Shown in pieces: positions 40,901 through 49,879 of a DNA stretch of 64,000 nt. Each line of letters opens with the position of its first letter. Position 1 is the first letter of the stretch. Under the pieces are notes generated by a model. That model was given only the letters and a program-made list of their open reading frames with translations. It did no database searches and was not told the DNA's origin. This stretch comes from Stentor coeruleus (Eukaryota; Ciliophora; Heterotrichea; Heterotrichida; Stentoridae): NCBI GenBank assembly GCA_001970955.1, contig MPUH01000157.1:1-64000 (forward strand), in the 5' to 3' direction. Both the position numbers and the translations under genes were made by a program.

Positions 40901-41489
40901 GGTTTTTAGCGATATGATATCTTTTCTCATCCTCCTTACATATTCAACTTACTCTTTCGCACTTATTTATTTTATCATGGTTAATAATTTAGGAACTCCT
41001 CAAACTTTTAGTTATTATGTATCACAAGCTTATCTTTTGAATTTGGGAGACTTTTCAGTTGATAACTATGGAGCTTTTGAATGGCTTATTTTCTTTTTCG
41101 CTTCAGTTATTAATCCATTGATTATGCTGAATCTTCTTATTTCAATTATGGGAGATACTTATAGTAGAGTACAAACTGAACAAGAAATTGCTGATATGAA
41201 AGAACTTACAGAAATGGTTATTGAAGGTGAGTATTTGTTGTTTTGTAGAAGAACTCATGGGAAAAAAACTTATTTGCAGATTTGTCGGGAAGAAGAGGCT
41301 ACTAATCCTGTAACAAGTCCTGATGAAAAGATAACAAAGATTAAAACACGAGTTAAGAGTATTAGAGAACTTATGAATGCAACATTTGATGAGTCTAAAA
41401 ATGAGTTGAGAGATGCGGTAGAAGGATTGAATAGCAAGATGGATGAGATGACTACATTGATTGAACAGATCAGTTTGACTCAGGAATAG
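37908..41489 (+). CDS. WD40-repeat TRP-like ion channel, 1193 aa
   Basis: The N-terminal 620 residues contain about 14 WD40 repeats (for example GHEKEINKLALS...SWD, GHTKRISHLEFN...IWS, GHIAPVTAVGVS...KIW), enough for two seven-blade propellers. A helical, ankyrin-like linker follows (about 730-760). From about 865 there is a six-helix channel region: S1 near 868-890, S4 near 970-990, S5 MISFLILLTYSTYSFALIYF, a pore stretch SQAYLLNLGDFSV, and S6 NPLIMLNLLISIMGDTYSRV. The C-terminus has a coiled coil. The S5-pore-S6 pattern fits TRP/polycystin-type cation channels. Regulation through the propellers is inferred. ATG at 37908; no introns. Confidence 0.85.
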   Translation: MSENGLKSLGAFLMQRDKIPKAQDDIASNLDELFSNPGCLSYVAELKKAILHIERLSPKEITTPFKGNCLEISESGKYFIFGSIEGRIAVVDKDNKEIIQDISLEGGSIHSIVIFKGDKYFISAGQDGIIRKFDFKTFELVQSFAGHEKEINKLALSADEEEIFSASDDCTVRSWDKSGNCKILYSHEKAVLSLDRSKDGSILVSGGSDKKIQFYNLIKGEVFTVLNEFTSSVWAVKLSDNLKFFAAGDSNAVLKVWDYESMTLTKTLSGHTKRISHLEFNHTETILVSSSNDTTIRIWSTIEDKDEIILTGHTDWVKAFKISADQKCIYSIAENFKIMTWYFPIFDNSCRKRQHNSIIRFMCYSRVLNALYTADSKEIKVWDIKTRTVTKTFNLTHELSALCVNSDGQSLIAAYTNLEIHFWNVDDVVSQVKLKHPSIVKIIAASQDHSILVVGDANFRVTIYNKKTFDCLQVYRRHNSVVNALSFGKPDDGENKMLISGGADNLIFIYRLRTNRSVKFAGHIAPVTAVGVSRNNDLLISGDETGSFKIWHIRKEVCIKTLNTHTERITGIYFNENSKYFWISSMDCSLSLWNSTSFSEVTHFCTKAPISMLCFTQGEKDIVTVENDELHFLPTILGGNKFAIYGPGREYYSFMKYLLHICEGNELPHDPTMDKWMIAPFEFNALHFYAYFNLPVHLKQALDCSSPFYFSKSAYSPLQIAIQRNFRDCINAIIKNIRLKVQEDPYSVGYLEDSIIKLNEIGFRGLDEFYNAIFFSTYDKLLPKFCDERVQLPIVIQARSLGPQAKDFFNEEDITNVGTALTFIQSALKVDVVIGSRGSISFLESLISSPNTEIFKTQFIRELVLFKWKYVKWFLIPQACVYCIYMLVLSYFLIFQDGEYKSNPTTVIILFILNIMLTSYELFQMALTKSMYLQDVWNYIDMARIILCFLYISLVWNDYVESICKQVLVSVTFASMLRGISYFRLFDDTRYMINLLSEVFSDMISFLILLTYSTYSFALIYFIMVNNLGTPQTFSYYVSQAYLLNLGDFSVDNYGAFEWLIFFFASVINPLIMLNLLISIMGDTYSRVQTEQEIADMKELTEMVIEGEYLLFCRRTHGKKTYLQICREEEATNPVTSPDEKITKIKTRVKSIRELMNATFDESKNELRDAVEGLNSKMDEMTTLIEQISLTQE

Positions 41490-42172
41490 GTAATAATTTA
41501 TTAGTAGTTAATATATTGCTTTAATGGATTTATGGGTTAAATAGTTTTTTTTTTGAGAGTTTTATTTTTGTTATGTTTTAGTTATTGAACTTCAGTTTTA
41601 TTTGAGGCTTTTTTATTGAAGCAGTTATGGATTTATTTTTAATTATTGGTATTTTGATTTGATATATGAATATAGTGGAAACTGGAATTTATTGTGGTGT
41701 GAAATCATTTTTTTTTTTATTTGTTATGAATATTGTTGAATATGATATATAATTTTCTATATGTATTAGTATATATAAACGTGATACTGGCTAATAAAAT
41801 ATAGATTTTTATAGTTTTTATGAAATGATTGCAGTGTTTATGATATAAAATTATGATTTATTGGTTTGAAAATTTTGAGTTATTTCTCATCTTTATGCTA
41901 GATTAAACTCATGATGCTATAAATAAACTATAAGATTCATCTTATTTAATTATGTGATATTTCAATAATCACATAATAGTCTCAATAAAAAGAGCATAAC
42001 AGACAATAATCATCTAATTAAATTTACAATTTTCCCCTCTATCTAAGCTTTTTCTACACAAAGCCAAGCCAAATTCTCTCTTAAATTATTCTCATCTCAA
42101 AAAATCAATAACCTACACTTCGTTTAAGTACCATTCTTATTCAAATCTTATATAAAAAAGTGAATTTAAACA
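41490..42172. other. Intergenic stretch with skew switch between tandem genes
   Basis: The first 400 bases (3' flank) are T/G-rich. The last 300 (5' flank of the next gene) are C-rich and G-poor, changing near 41880. No gene or RNA is seen. Confidence 0.45.
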
Positions 42173-45100
42173 ATGCATGAAGAAAGTTTTAGTATCGAAT
42201 GCAACCAGTCATTTCCAAACACAGACTTCCAAGACCAAAGAATATCTTTAGCCAATCGTGATTACACGCCAATTCCTTGCAAAGTTTTAGGGCGAAAAAT
42301 AAACAGCATTGCAATGTTAATGGGTAATCAAGAGAGCGCATGCAAGTATCCTCTTCCTGTTCAAGTATCAGCATGCAAATCTAAAAAGTATAGCAAAAGA
42401 CATCTCCAGGATATTTCAAACAAGCCCGGCTCAAGCAACACAAAGCAAAGATTTAAGTCCAAGACTCCAGAACCACACAAGACTTATACACCTAAGCCAC
42501 ATGCTGAATCTAAAAAAGTAAGCATACAAAAACCAGTAAAAAAAGCTACAACAACTGTGGTTTTATCCAAATCAGTGCAAAAAAAGACCAAAATTTCTAT
42601 TGAAATCCCGCTGAGTATCAAGGAAAACTCAGTAGTTAAGAAAAGTATCAACTTGATTGTAATGCAGACACTTAAAAAGCAACATATTAAAAAAAAACAA
42701 GCGGAAAAGTCAAAGAACGAAGAAAAAGAGCGCCAGAACATGATGAAAAAACAGCTGGCAGAATTGAATCACCAGACACGATTTGAGAACTTTAACAGGT
42801 TTAAACAGGAAAAATTCACCCCAAAGTATCCTTGGGGGATTGATGAAAGGAGGATTACTAGACAGAATGATGTGAAAATATTAAAAGAAGCTGAAGAAAT
42901 AAGGAAAAAACGTAGGGAAGAACGAGAAAGGTCTAAAAGTGCAGGAAAAGGTCGTATTGGTTTGGATGTTCTTAAGCTGAAAAAAGAACATTTAAAACCT
43001 CAAGAAGAAGAAAGTGTTGTAAAGAAACCAAATAGGGAAAAGAATAAGTCAATAGTCCAATACATGAAAAAACAAAAAAAGTTAAGACGAAAAAGTAAAG
43101 AGCTCCAGCAAGAAAGAGCACGTGAAGATGAGAATAAGCGCCTTTTGCAGCTGTTAGAGCTAGAAAAAATTACAAGAAAGCCAGCGAAAAGACATAAGAG
43201 CAATAAAATATCAAGGAAAAGACCGATAAAAAAACAGGAATGGATTGAAGAAAGTCAAATTGCCGACTCAGAAGATGGCGAAGTTATGAAAATCCTCCAT
43301 GGGGTAAGGTCGAAAACCCCAGATAGCTATGAAGTTAACCCACACATAACAAGTTTTGATGTTAAAAGAAGCGGCAGGGAATGCGTTGTTTTTGGGGTTT
43401 TTCCAGATGTAGATTTACTAGAAAACAAAGGCAATGGGACACAAATAGTAAATGATATTGTGTCTAAAAGGCATAAAAATGAAGAGTCTCTACCTCAAGC
43501 TTGTATAACTATGCCTTTAGCTGATATTAAAGCAACTTATTCTGTAATTCCAACTGAAGAAGAATACAAAGAAAGCACAAGTTCAGATATTTCAAAAAGA
43601 AAAGAAGAGATTAGGAAGAAACTTTCTGAGCTGAGAACAAGAGTTGATAAGGCTAAAAACCCGAAATCTGAAGACTTAGATGATAAACGTACTAGGGCTG
43701 CTGTGAAAATCCAAGCTTGGGTTCGAGGCTTTCTTACAAGACTTGCCCTTCATGAGTATTTTAATGAAAACACTCATTCTGCTGATTATTGGGACTTAGA
43801 AAACAACGAGTTTGAAGAATCAAGTCATAATTCTTATGAAGACTCTGAAGTAAAAAGAATTATGAAACAAAAAGCTTCTTCTAGTTCAGCTACAAACAGC
43901 CGTAACGAACATAGGAATATGGACCGAATAGCAAAAAAACAGCAAGAACTAGAAAAAATACTAAAATCACAGTCTGAATGGAGAGAAGTTCAGAAACAAA
44001 AACTTGCTATGCTTAAAAATAAAGATTTAGAAGACATGAGGATGCTAGCTAAAAAAGTTGGCTCAGAAGAGATGCTTATGAAATATTTTGTAGAGATTAT
44101 TGAAAGGAGGTATTTAAATATCAGTCAAATTTTCGATGAAAATGTTGAAGCTGTTGCATCAGCTCTTCAGCAAGCTATTGAAGATGATAACACTGAAAGC
44201 TTGCTACATACACTAGAAAGACAAGAGAATTTCGCTAGTGAGATGTTCCAGAATTTAGAAAAAAATGAAGAAATGGATGAATTAATGAAACTTAAACACA
44301 ATATTGACTTCAATAACATATGGAGTTATTCTGAAAATGAAGAACAAAGTGTGAGGATAAGTGAGTTAGATTATGCTTTTAATACCCGAAGAAGTATTCA
44401 GAACTCAAGTAATTCTTCAGAATTGATATTAGAAAGTGTTCATTTCCCAAAAGCCCCAAAAAGCATGGAGGGTGTTATTCAAAGCTCAGATCCAGAGCAA
44501 TGTTTATTTGCGGATGATCTTGTAATTAAAGTACAGGATTTTGTATGTAATGAAGCATATACAGAAGCAATATCTGAGGTTTGGGATGTTTTATTAACAT
44601 GTTCAGCTTTTATAAATGATGTAGCTGAAAGAATCCTTGGCAAAGTTCTAAGCCAAGAGTCAGAATTCCTAGGATCTTTTGATATGTTTATGTTAAAGCC
44701 AAGCCCAATAGAAAAAAAACAAGAACATCGGGGAGTTGGTGATATACCTTTACTTGAACTTAGGCCTTTTAGACCTATAGGAATAGACATGAACGAGGAA
44801 TATCTTTTAAATTATCTCAGCAGACTGTTTGATTATTTAAGTCCAAATGCTCAAAACATCGAAAATACATTGAATACATCTCATACTTTTGAGCCACTTG
44901 ATATGCTTGGGATGATGCAAGATGCAGAAATCGGAGTGATAATTGAAAAAAAACCTATTATAAGAGTCCTCCCTCTGAATTTTTATATAGAACTAGAGAA
45001 AGATTCAACTGAAATAACACCTTTGCAAGAAGCCCAACTTATTCACAATAAGCTCATTTTTGATGTTGTCAATGAAACACTATTCGCTAAAACTCGCAAG

Positions 45101-45448
45101 TCTGACCCTTATCCTTGGAGTTTTGACACAAGAGCTATTTCCCATAAGCCTGTGGTTTTAACTAACATAATAACTGAAGTCATTGAAGAAGTCAAGCAAT
45201 TAAACAAAATCAGAGCTGGAAAAGTTCCTAAAATTGAGTTTATAAGCAACTCAGATGATTCAGAAGAAGACATAGTTCAACAGCTTCGTGAAGAACAACT
45301 TTCATGTATTCTAGCTATGGAAATCATTGCCCAAGAAACCACTTGGATAAACTATGAATTTGAAGAAACCCAAGTCAAGTTAGATCTAGCAGACATGACT
45401 CTTGAAGAACTTGTAGAAGAAACCATCAAAGTGCTTGAAACCCTATAA
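42173..45448 (+). CDS. CEP350/TRM-like centrosomal protein with IQ motif and DUF4378, 1091 aa
   Basis: Residues 1-160 are disordered and basic; about 165-340 form highly charged Lys/Arg/Glu helices, with FTPKYPWGIDERRI near 220. An IQ motif lies at about 506-525 (AAVKIQAWVRGFLTRLAL), predicting calmodulin or centrin binding. A coiled coil runs from about 580 to 700. The C-terminal 200 residues fit DUF4378: KLIFDVVNETLF, DPYPWSFDTR, ITEVIEEVKQL, then MEIIAQETTWINYEFEETQVKLDL and LEELVEETIKVLE. DUF4378 with a basic N-terminus is the layout of plant TRM proteins, relatives of CEP350, which recruit TON1/FOP to microtubule arrays and centrioles. A basal-body role is inferred. Convergent with the DP gene, 60 bases apart. 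Confidence 0.8.
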   Translation: MHEESFSIECNQSFPNTDFQDQRISLANRDYTPIPCKVLGRKINSIAMLMGNQESACKYPLPVQVSACKSKKYSKRHLQDISNKPGSSNTKQRFKSKTPEPHKTYTPKPHAESKKVSIQKPVKKATTTVVLSKSVQKKTKISIEIPLSIKENSVVKKSINLIVMQTLKKQHIKKKQAEKSKNEEKERQNMMKKQLAELNHQTRFENFNRFKQEKFTPKYPWGIDERRITRQNDVKILKEAEEIRKKRREERERSKSAGKGRIGLDVLKLKKEHLKPQEEESVVKKPNREKNKSIVQYMKKQKKLRRKSKELQQERAREDENKRLLQLLELEKITRKPAKRHKSNKISRKRPIKKQEWIEESQIADSEDGEVMKILHGVRSKTPDSYEVNPHITSFDVKRSGRECVVFGVFPDVDLLENKGNGTQIVNDIVSKRHKNEESLPQACITMPLADIKATYSVIPTEEEYKESTSSDISKRKEEIRKKLSELRTRVDKAKNPKSEDLDDKRTRAAVKIQAWVRGFLTRLALHEYFNENTHSADYWDLENNEFEESSHNSYEDSEVKRIMKQKASSSSATNSRNEHRNMDRIAKKQQELEKILKSQSEWREVQKQKLAMLKNKDLEDMRMLAKKVGSEEMLMKYFVEIIERRYLNISQIFDENVEAVASALQQAIEDDNTESLLHTLERQENFASEMFQNLEKNEEMDELMKLKHNIDFNNIWSYSENEEQSVRISELDYAFNTRRSIQNSSNSSELILESVHFPKAPKSMEGVIQSSDPEQCLFADDLVIKVQDFVCNEAYTEAISEVWDVLLTCSAFINDVAERILGKVLSQESEFLGSFDMFMLKPSPIEKKQEHRGVGDIPLLELRPFRPIGIDMNEEYLLNYLSRLFDYLSPNAQNIENTLNTSHTFEPLDMLGMMQDAEIGVIIEKKPIIRVLPLNFYIELEKDSTEITPLQEAQLIHNKLIFDVVNETLFAKTRKSDPYPWSFDTRAISHKPVVLTNIITEVIEEVKQLNKIRAGKVPKIEFISNSDDSEEDIVQQLREEQLSCILAMEIIAQETTWINYEFEETQVKLDLADMTLEELVEETIKVLETL

Positions 45449-45508
45449 CTAAAACCATAAATTAACTTTTAATCCATAAATTTAGCTTCATCTGCTAGAA
45501 AAAGAAGC

Positions 45509-46210
45509 TTAAGTATATATATTATTCTTTATAAAAAGCTCTCTATAATCTTTTTCACTAGTCTCTGGTTGCTGAATGCAGGACTTATCGAGTAAGTCAA
45601 AGATTTCTTGAGGGAAATGCTCACTGATTTCAGTGGTCGTAAATTTATGCAAGTTCATTTCAGCAAGAACATGAGAGTCGCTGAGTATTGTAAAAGGACA
45701 TGATGATGTTACTAACACCGAATCTTCGGAAAACTGCATACTAGGCTTATTTTTTCCACTTACAACAAGACAAGGCAATTCTACTATAGCTGACTTGTCT
45801 ATGATTTCTTGGTTTCTTCTAATGAGTTTGTGTAATGCAACAAACTGCATTAGATTTTCTCCAAGATGTTTCCTTTTTTCTTCAATGTCTTTTGTTTTCT
45901 GTGAAATTTTTTGATGTAGCTGGCTTAAGTCTTCTTTATCGACCAAGCCTCGGTATTTGATTTCATTGCGATTTTTTGATATGATTGATAAGGCATGGAG
46001 AACGTTTAGGGCGTCGTAGACCCTTCGTTGTATGTTCTTAAACTCGGAGTCAAATGCGTCGTTGGGAAAACCGTGTATTATATCACGAGCAATCTGATTT
46101 CCTGTTGTTTTGTCAGTTGATCTGACATGCTCAAGGACTTGCCGACTTAGGTTGATGAGCTTTTTGTTTCTGTCCTGGAGCGGGGATCTCATATTGGGTG
46201 AATCATTCAT
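45509..46210 (-). CDS. DP-family (E2F dimerisation partner) transcription factor, 233 aa
   Basis: The winged-helix DNA-binding domain is at about 14-88 and includes RRVYDALNVLHALSIISKNRNEIKYRG, with the DP/E2F recognition core RRVYDALNV at 62-70. The INxxY-like DP dimerisation coiled coil follows (about 95-130), then the DP marked-box-like region (LPCLVVSGK, SEDSVLVTSS). The spacing and marked box favour DP over E2F. It would pair with an E2F to control S-phase genes. The C-terminus is short. Its 5' flank contains an assembly join. Confidence 0.9.
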   Translation of the reverse strand: MNDSPNMRSPLQDRNKKLINLSRQVLEHVRSTDKTTGNQIARDIIHGFPNDAFDSEFKNIQRRVYDALNVLHALSIISKNRNEIKYRGLVDKEDLSQLHQKISQKTKDIEEKRKHLGENLMQFVALHKLIRRNQEIIDKSAIVELPCLVVSGKNKPSMQFSEDSVLVTSSCPFTILSDSHVLAEMNLHKFTTTEISEHFPQEIFDLLDKSCIQQPETSEKDYRELFIKNNIYT

Positions 46211-46398
46211 ACTATACCGCCTTATAATTAGGAAATCCTTTTAAAGAAATTTTTAGAGAGGGTTGAGAGAGATATTGAAAATGTGAGATTTAATAAGGAT
46301 TATGTTCTATATACCTTTATTAATCTTTAATTTATCACCAATAACTTAAAATTATTTAATACTGCAACTTAAATTTTCTAAAATTTCCATGAATCTCC

Positions 46399-46561
46399 CA
46401 ATTAAGAGTTATTTTAATAGTTACTCCTATCATTATTCGGACAACCTTCAGTAAGTATATGTTTCATCCAGCCATTCTGNCAATTAAGAGTTATTTTAAT
46501 AGTTACTCCTATCATTATTCGGACAACCTTCAGTAAGTATATGTTTCATCCAGCCATTCTG
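46399..46561. repeat. 81-base direct duplication flanking a single N (assembly join)
   Basis: 46399-46479 and 46481-46561 are identical, separated only by an N at 46480. The right copy contains the last 66 coding bases of CEP104. This is what two contigs with an unmerged overlap look like, so the true distance here is probably 82 bases shorter. Confidence 0.9.
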
Positions 46562-48826
46562 CCCTGGGTCGACATCATCATGGCACAAAGGACATCGATT
46601 AGCTTTTGAAGCAGGTTTAGCACCTAAGCATGCCTGCTCTTCCATATGTTGTTCATACTCATCCATATGAATTGCTTCTTTACATCTATTACATTGTCCA
46701 ACAAGTTCTTTAAGTTCGCATTCTTTTAGCATATGCGAATTCAATTGAATAATTTCAACAATTTGTGAACATTGAGGACATGCAACAAGCATTGGACAGT
46801 CCTTCCAATAGTGAATATCTAAATTGTCTTGGTTCATAAAAATCGAATCAGTTTTACCACAAAATTCACACATACCCACATTTTTTATTACATTCCTTTG
46901 TTCTTTAACTTCTTTATTTTCCCTAACTTCCCTCACAGCTTTATTTGGAGCTTTTGGTTCTTGATAAGTCCCAACTTCTACTTCACTAAAGCCTTTTTGT
47001 AATGCATCGATTTGAGCTTGTCTTAGATTTTTGTTTTCTGAAACTAGGTTAGAAAGTTTATTCCCAGCTGAACTGTATATTTTCATAAGTAAATTATGTG
47101 CTGCATTTCTTATTTCAGAATTAGAATTTGTATAGTTGTTTAAAGCATAATCAACAACTGGTTGAAATGGTACATTAGAGTTATCAATACGAAACTCTTC
47201 AATAATAGTTGTTAAAAGATTTAGTTTACCAACAATGTGCTTTTGTGAAGTAGACTTTTCTTTAGATGGTTTGAGTATAACTTGAACTGAAGAACTAATT
47301 CCAATTATTTCACTTTTTCCAAAAGCCATAAAAGTTTGTTCAGCTAATTCTCTGATTCTTGCATTATTATCACCAGCTTTATCTAAGAGTAGGATCATGA
47401 TACTTTGAGCATATTCTGAAGCATCGCCGTGGATAAATCCACGGTTAGGGGGTATAGTTTTTATTAAAAGCCCAAGAAGACCCATAGATTTTTGAGACAC
47501 TTGAGCAACTTTATCTCCAAGAGTATATCTGACAGCTCCAAGTGTCCCAGTGTAAATATCAGGACTATCAAGATTCCCGAATATTTCTGAACTGCTACCA
47601 GAGACTTCATTCATAATTATACCTAGTCCTTCTTCTCTAAACTGCCAGGTTTTAGAAAATATTCTTTTACATATTTTGTCTGTAAGAATATGAATAAAAG
47701 GTTCAGCAAGCTTGGCTCGCTGCACCCCAAGAGGTTCAGGTGAGTTGCTTACATTTTTTGGACCTTCTTCATCATCTTCTTCATAAATCTGCGCAGGGTT
47801 TTTACCACTGGCTACTGTAGGGATAACCTGCTCATCATGAGAAACTGGACCTTTGTTACCATAAATTTGGTTTCTTATTGGTAAGCTTTCCTGCTTGATA
47901 AAAGGGTCATTTTTCATAGGTTTGGTTGGAGGGAAAAGATCAAAGTCAGACTGTGGGATAGGGTTCCCAGCAAGAGGTCTTGAAGTTGGCCTATCCATGC
48001 CTAATGGCCGGTTACCAGAATATGGTCTTGCATAATTATTGTTTTCAGCTGGGGGAAGAATTGCGTTTCTTAACCTTTCAATCTCCATCTTAATGACCTT
48101 AGCTGATTCATAGTCTTCATTATTTATCGCAATTCTCTTCCTTTCTTCTAATGTATAAAGCTGTTGACCAACAGATCTCAATCTTTCTATAGCGTCTTTG
48201 AGCTTTTTAGCCTCGTCAAAGTCTTCATTTTCTATAGCGCGATCTTTAGCTGCAAGCAACTGTTTAAGCCTTTCTGTTGTTACCGGGTCAAACTCTAGCT
48301 CGTTTTCTAATCGTGGGGGAAGGCCTTTACGTGATGGGGCTGATAAGTCTCCTAATTCTTCTCCCAAAGCATTTACTGCGACAAGGCCAACTTGATTGAA
48401 CATGTTATACTTGTTGATATGGCATTTGTTAAGGGCAATTTTAAGAAATAAAGCTTTGATATCGATAAACACTGATTTGAGCTCACGTGCTTGAAAATTC
48501 GATTTTTCGTTGTTATCTAAAGAGAGGTAGCCAAGACGTTTCCATTTGAATTGATCTAAAGGAGGGATTGATACAGGGTTTTCTGGCATATAAGTGAAAA
48601 TTTCTATTCGAGAGGAAATTTTTGACTGGTGAGATAGAAACTGCAGTTGTTGGATGTGAACTGGGCAGATGAATTGAAAAATAATTACCTGAGGGAAATC
48701 TTGAAACCTTGCACTTTGCCAACCTTTACTCTGAGGACCATGTTTAAGAAGTTCTGTAACTGGGAAATCGTTATCTTCGCTTGAACAAGAGACAACTCGA
48801 AATTTTAGCTTGGCTAGATTGGACAT
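46496..48826 (-). CDS. CEP104: CEP104-like ciliary-tip and centriole protein, 776 aa
   Basis: All CEP104 domains appear in order. A jelly-roll (about 5-155) has GWQSARFQDFPQVIIFQF and LKIALNKCH. Helical UVR-like repeats (about 195-255) contain AIENEDFDEAKKLKDAI and AINNEDYESAKVIKMEI. A disordered linker leads to a TOG-like array (about 365-600), and a Cys/His zinc-finger array covers 652-776 (MCEFCGKTD, CPQC, CNRC, CPLCHDDV). Length is close to family norms. CEP104 binds microtubule plus ends and tubulin and caps the ciliary tip and distal centriole. The final residues lie in the assembly duplication but read normally to TAA. Confidence 0.95.
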   Translation of the reverse strand: MSNLAKLKFRVVSCSSEDNDFPVTELLKHGPQSKGWQSARFQDFPQVIIFQFICPVHIQQLQFLSHQSKISSRIEIFTYMPENPVSIPPLDQFKWKRLGYLSLDNNEKSNFQARELKSVFIDIKALFLKIALNKCHINKYNMFNQVGLVAVNALGEELGDLSAPSRKGLPPRLENELEFDPVTTERLKQLLAAKDRAIENEDFDEAKKLKDAIERLRSVGQQLYTLEERKRIAINNEDYESAKVIKMEIERLRNAILPPAENNNYARPYSGNRPLGMDRPTSRPLAGNPIPQSDFDLFPPTKPMKNDPFIKQESLPIRNQIYGNKGPVSHDEQVIPTVASGKNPAQIYEEDDEEGPKNVSNSPEPLGVQRAKLAEPFIHILTDKICKRIFSKTWQFREEGLGIIMNEVSGSSSEIFGNLDSPDIYTGTLGAVRYTLGDKVAQVSQKSMGLLGLLIKTIPPNRGFIHGDASEYAQSIMILLLDKAGDNNARIRELAEQTFMAFGKSEIIGISSSVQVILKPSKEKSTSQKHIVGKLNLLTTIIEEFRIDNSNVPFQPVVDYALNNYTNSNSEIRNAAHNLLMKIYSSAGNKLSNLVSENKNLRQAQIDALQKGFSEVEVGTYQEPKAPNKAVREVRENKEVKEQRNVIKNVGMCEFCGKTDSIFMNQDNLDIHYWKDCPMLVACPQCSQIVEIIQLNSHMLKECELKELVGQCNRCKEAIHMDEYEQHMEEQACLGAKPASKANRCPLCHDDVDPGQNGWMKHILTEGCPNNDRSNY

Positions 48827-49095
48827 TATTAAAGTTTAAGTTGATTTGATAAGAAAGCTAAAGTGTTAATTTAAATATTGGCATTAATGAATTAGAACAC
48901 TTGAAGATTTATAATAAAATATTGAGAATTTCTAATACTAAGAGTACTAAATCATGAATGAAGAGATTCAATTTTAAAGAAGTAAAATTCGCATAATATT
49001 TGTGAAATTATGTTTAAACACAGAAATCTATCAGAATTTGAGCTTAAAAAAACTCATGTAAAAAATAAAAATCTGTGACTTTGTGGAGTAAAACT
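48827..49095. other. 5' flank of CEP104
   Basis: AT-rich DNA upstream of the minus-strand CEP104 start; no recognisable element. Confidence 0.35.
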
Positions 49096-49752
49096 CTTGT
49101 TGGCCCTGAAATTATCAAAGCTTTTATATGCTCTAATATGCTAAAAATTATGAAAACCTGTTTGAGTTCAAGCATAAAAATCAAGTCTTTAAATAAAAGC
49201 TGTAGAGCAACTGATTAAAGAAGCTTAAAAGCTTGTTGAATTATAATTTTATGAATAATATCGAATCGATTAGACCTGTAGTTAGCAGTTGATGGTATAT
49301 ATGAGTCTTATAGACAAGCCCACAAAGGGTAAAGCTTAGAATTAGGCACAAATATTAATAATATAGGCGAGTATTATAAACTATTTGATGAAATTATTGA
49401 AAATAATCAAGTTTTAAAAATTACTGAGAAAAATAAAAAGTGTTATTGAAATATGGGATATAGCTTTAAAAAAATATTGAGCATGCTAAAAAGACTTAAA
49501 AGGTTTATTGCAAACGCTTTAAACTGTAGGTTATAATCGAAGATATGAAAATTGTTAATTAGCATATCAAGCATACTAGCAGAAACTGAAGTTCATTACT
49601 CAGAATAATATAGACAAGATAAAAATTTTTGAAAAGCTTTACCTATTGAGAATAAGTCTTATGTTGAAATTAGTAAGAGGATGAAAAGTGAGTTTAAAAT
49701 CCACATCAAATCCTTTCACATAAAATCTACAAAATCAGGCGATATTTTATAA
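49096..49752 (+). pseudogene. Possible decayed TPR-repeat gene
   Basis: One plus-strand frame gives protein-like sequence for about 219 codons, interrupted by about ten stops and with no frame change. The best part fits tetratricopeptide repeats: IGEYYKLFDEIIENNQVLK, then NMGYSFKKILSMLKRLKRF followed by IANAL, which aligns to the NLGxxYxKLxxYxxAIxxYxxAL consensus. Without a second copy or a database match this stays tentative, and AT-rich DNA can mimic such strings. 49753-49879 is the 3' flank of the next gene. Confidence 0.3.
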
Positions 49753-49879
49753 TTTAAACAACATCAATCCTAGATTTAATTAAAACTTACTTCTTACATT
49801 CTCTATTTTTTTATAATATAACTACATAATGTTTTTCTAAAGTTTTTATCATATTAAAGTATTAATATTTATTACTTGC

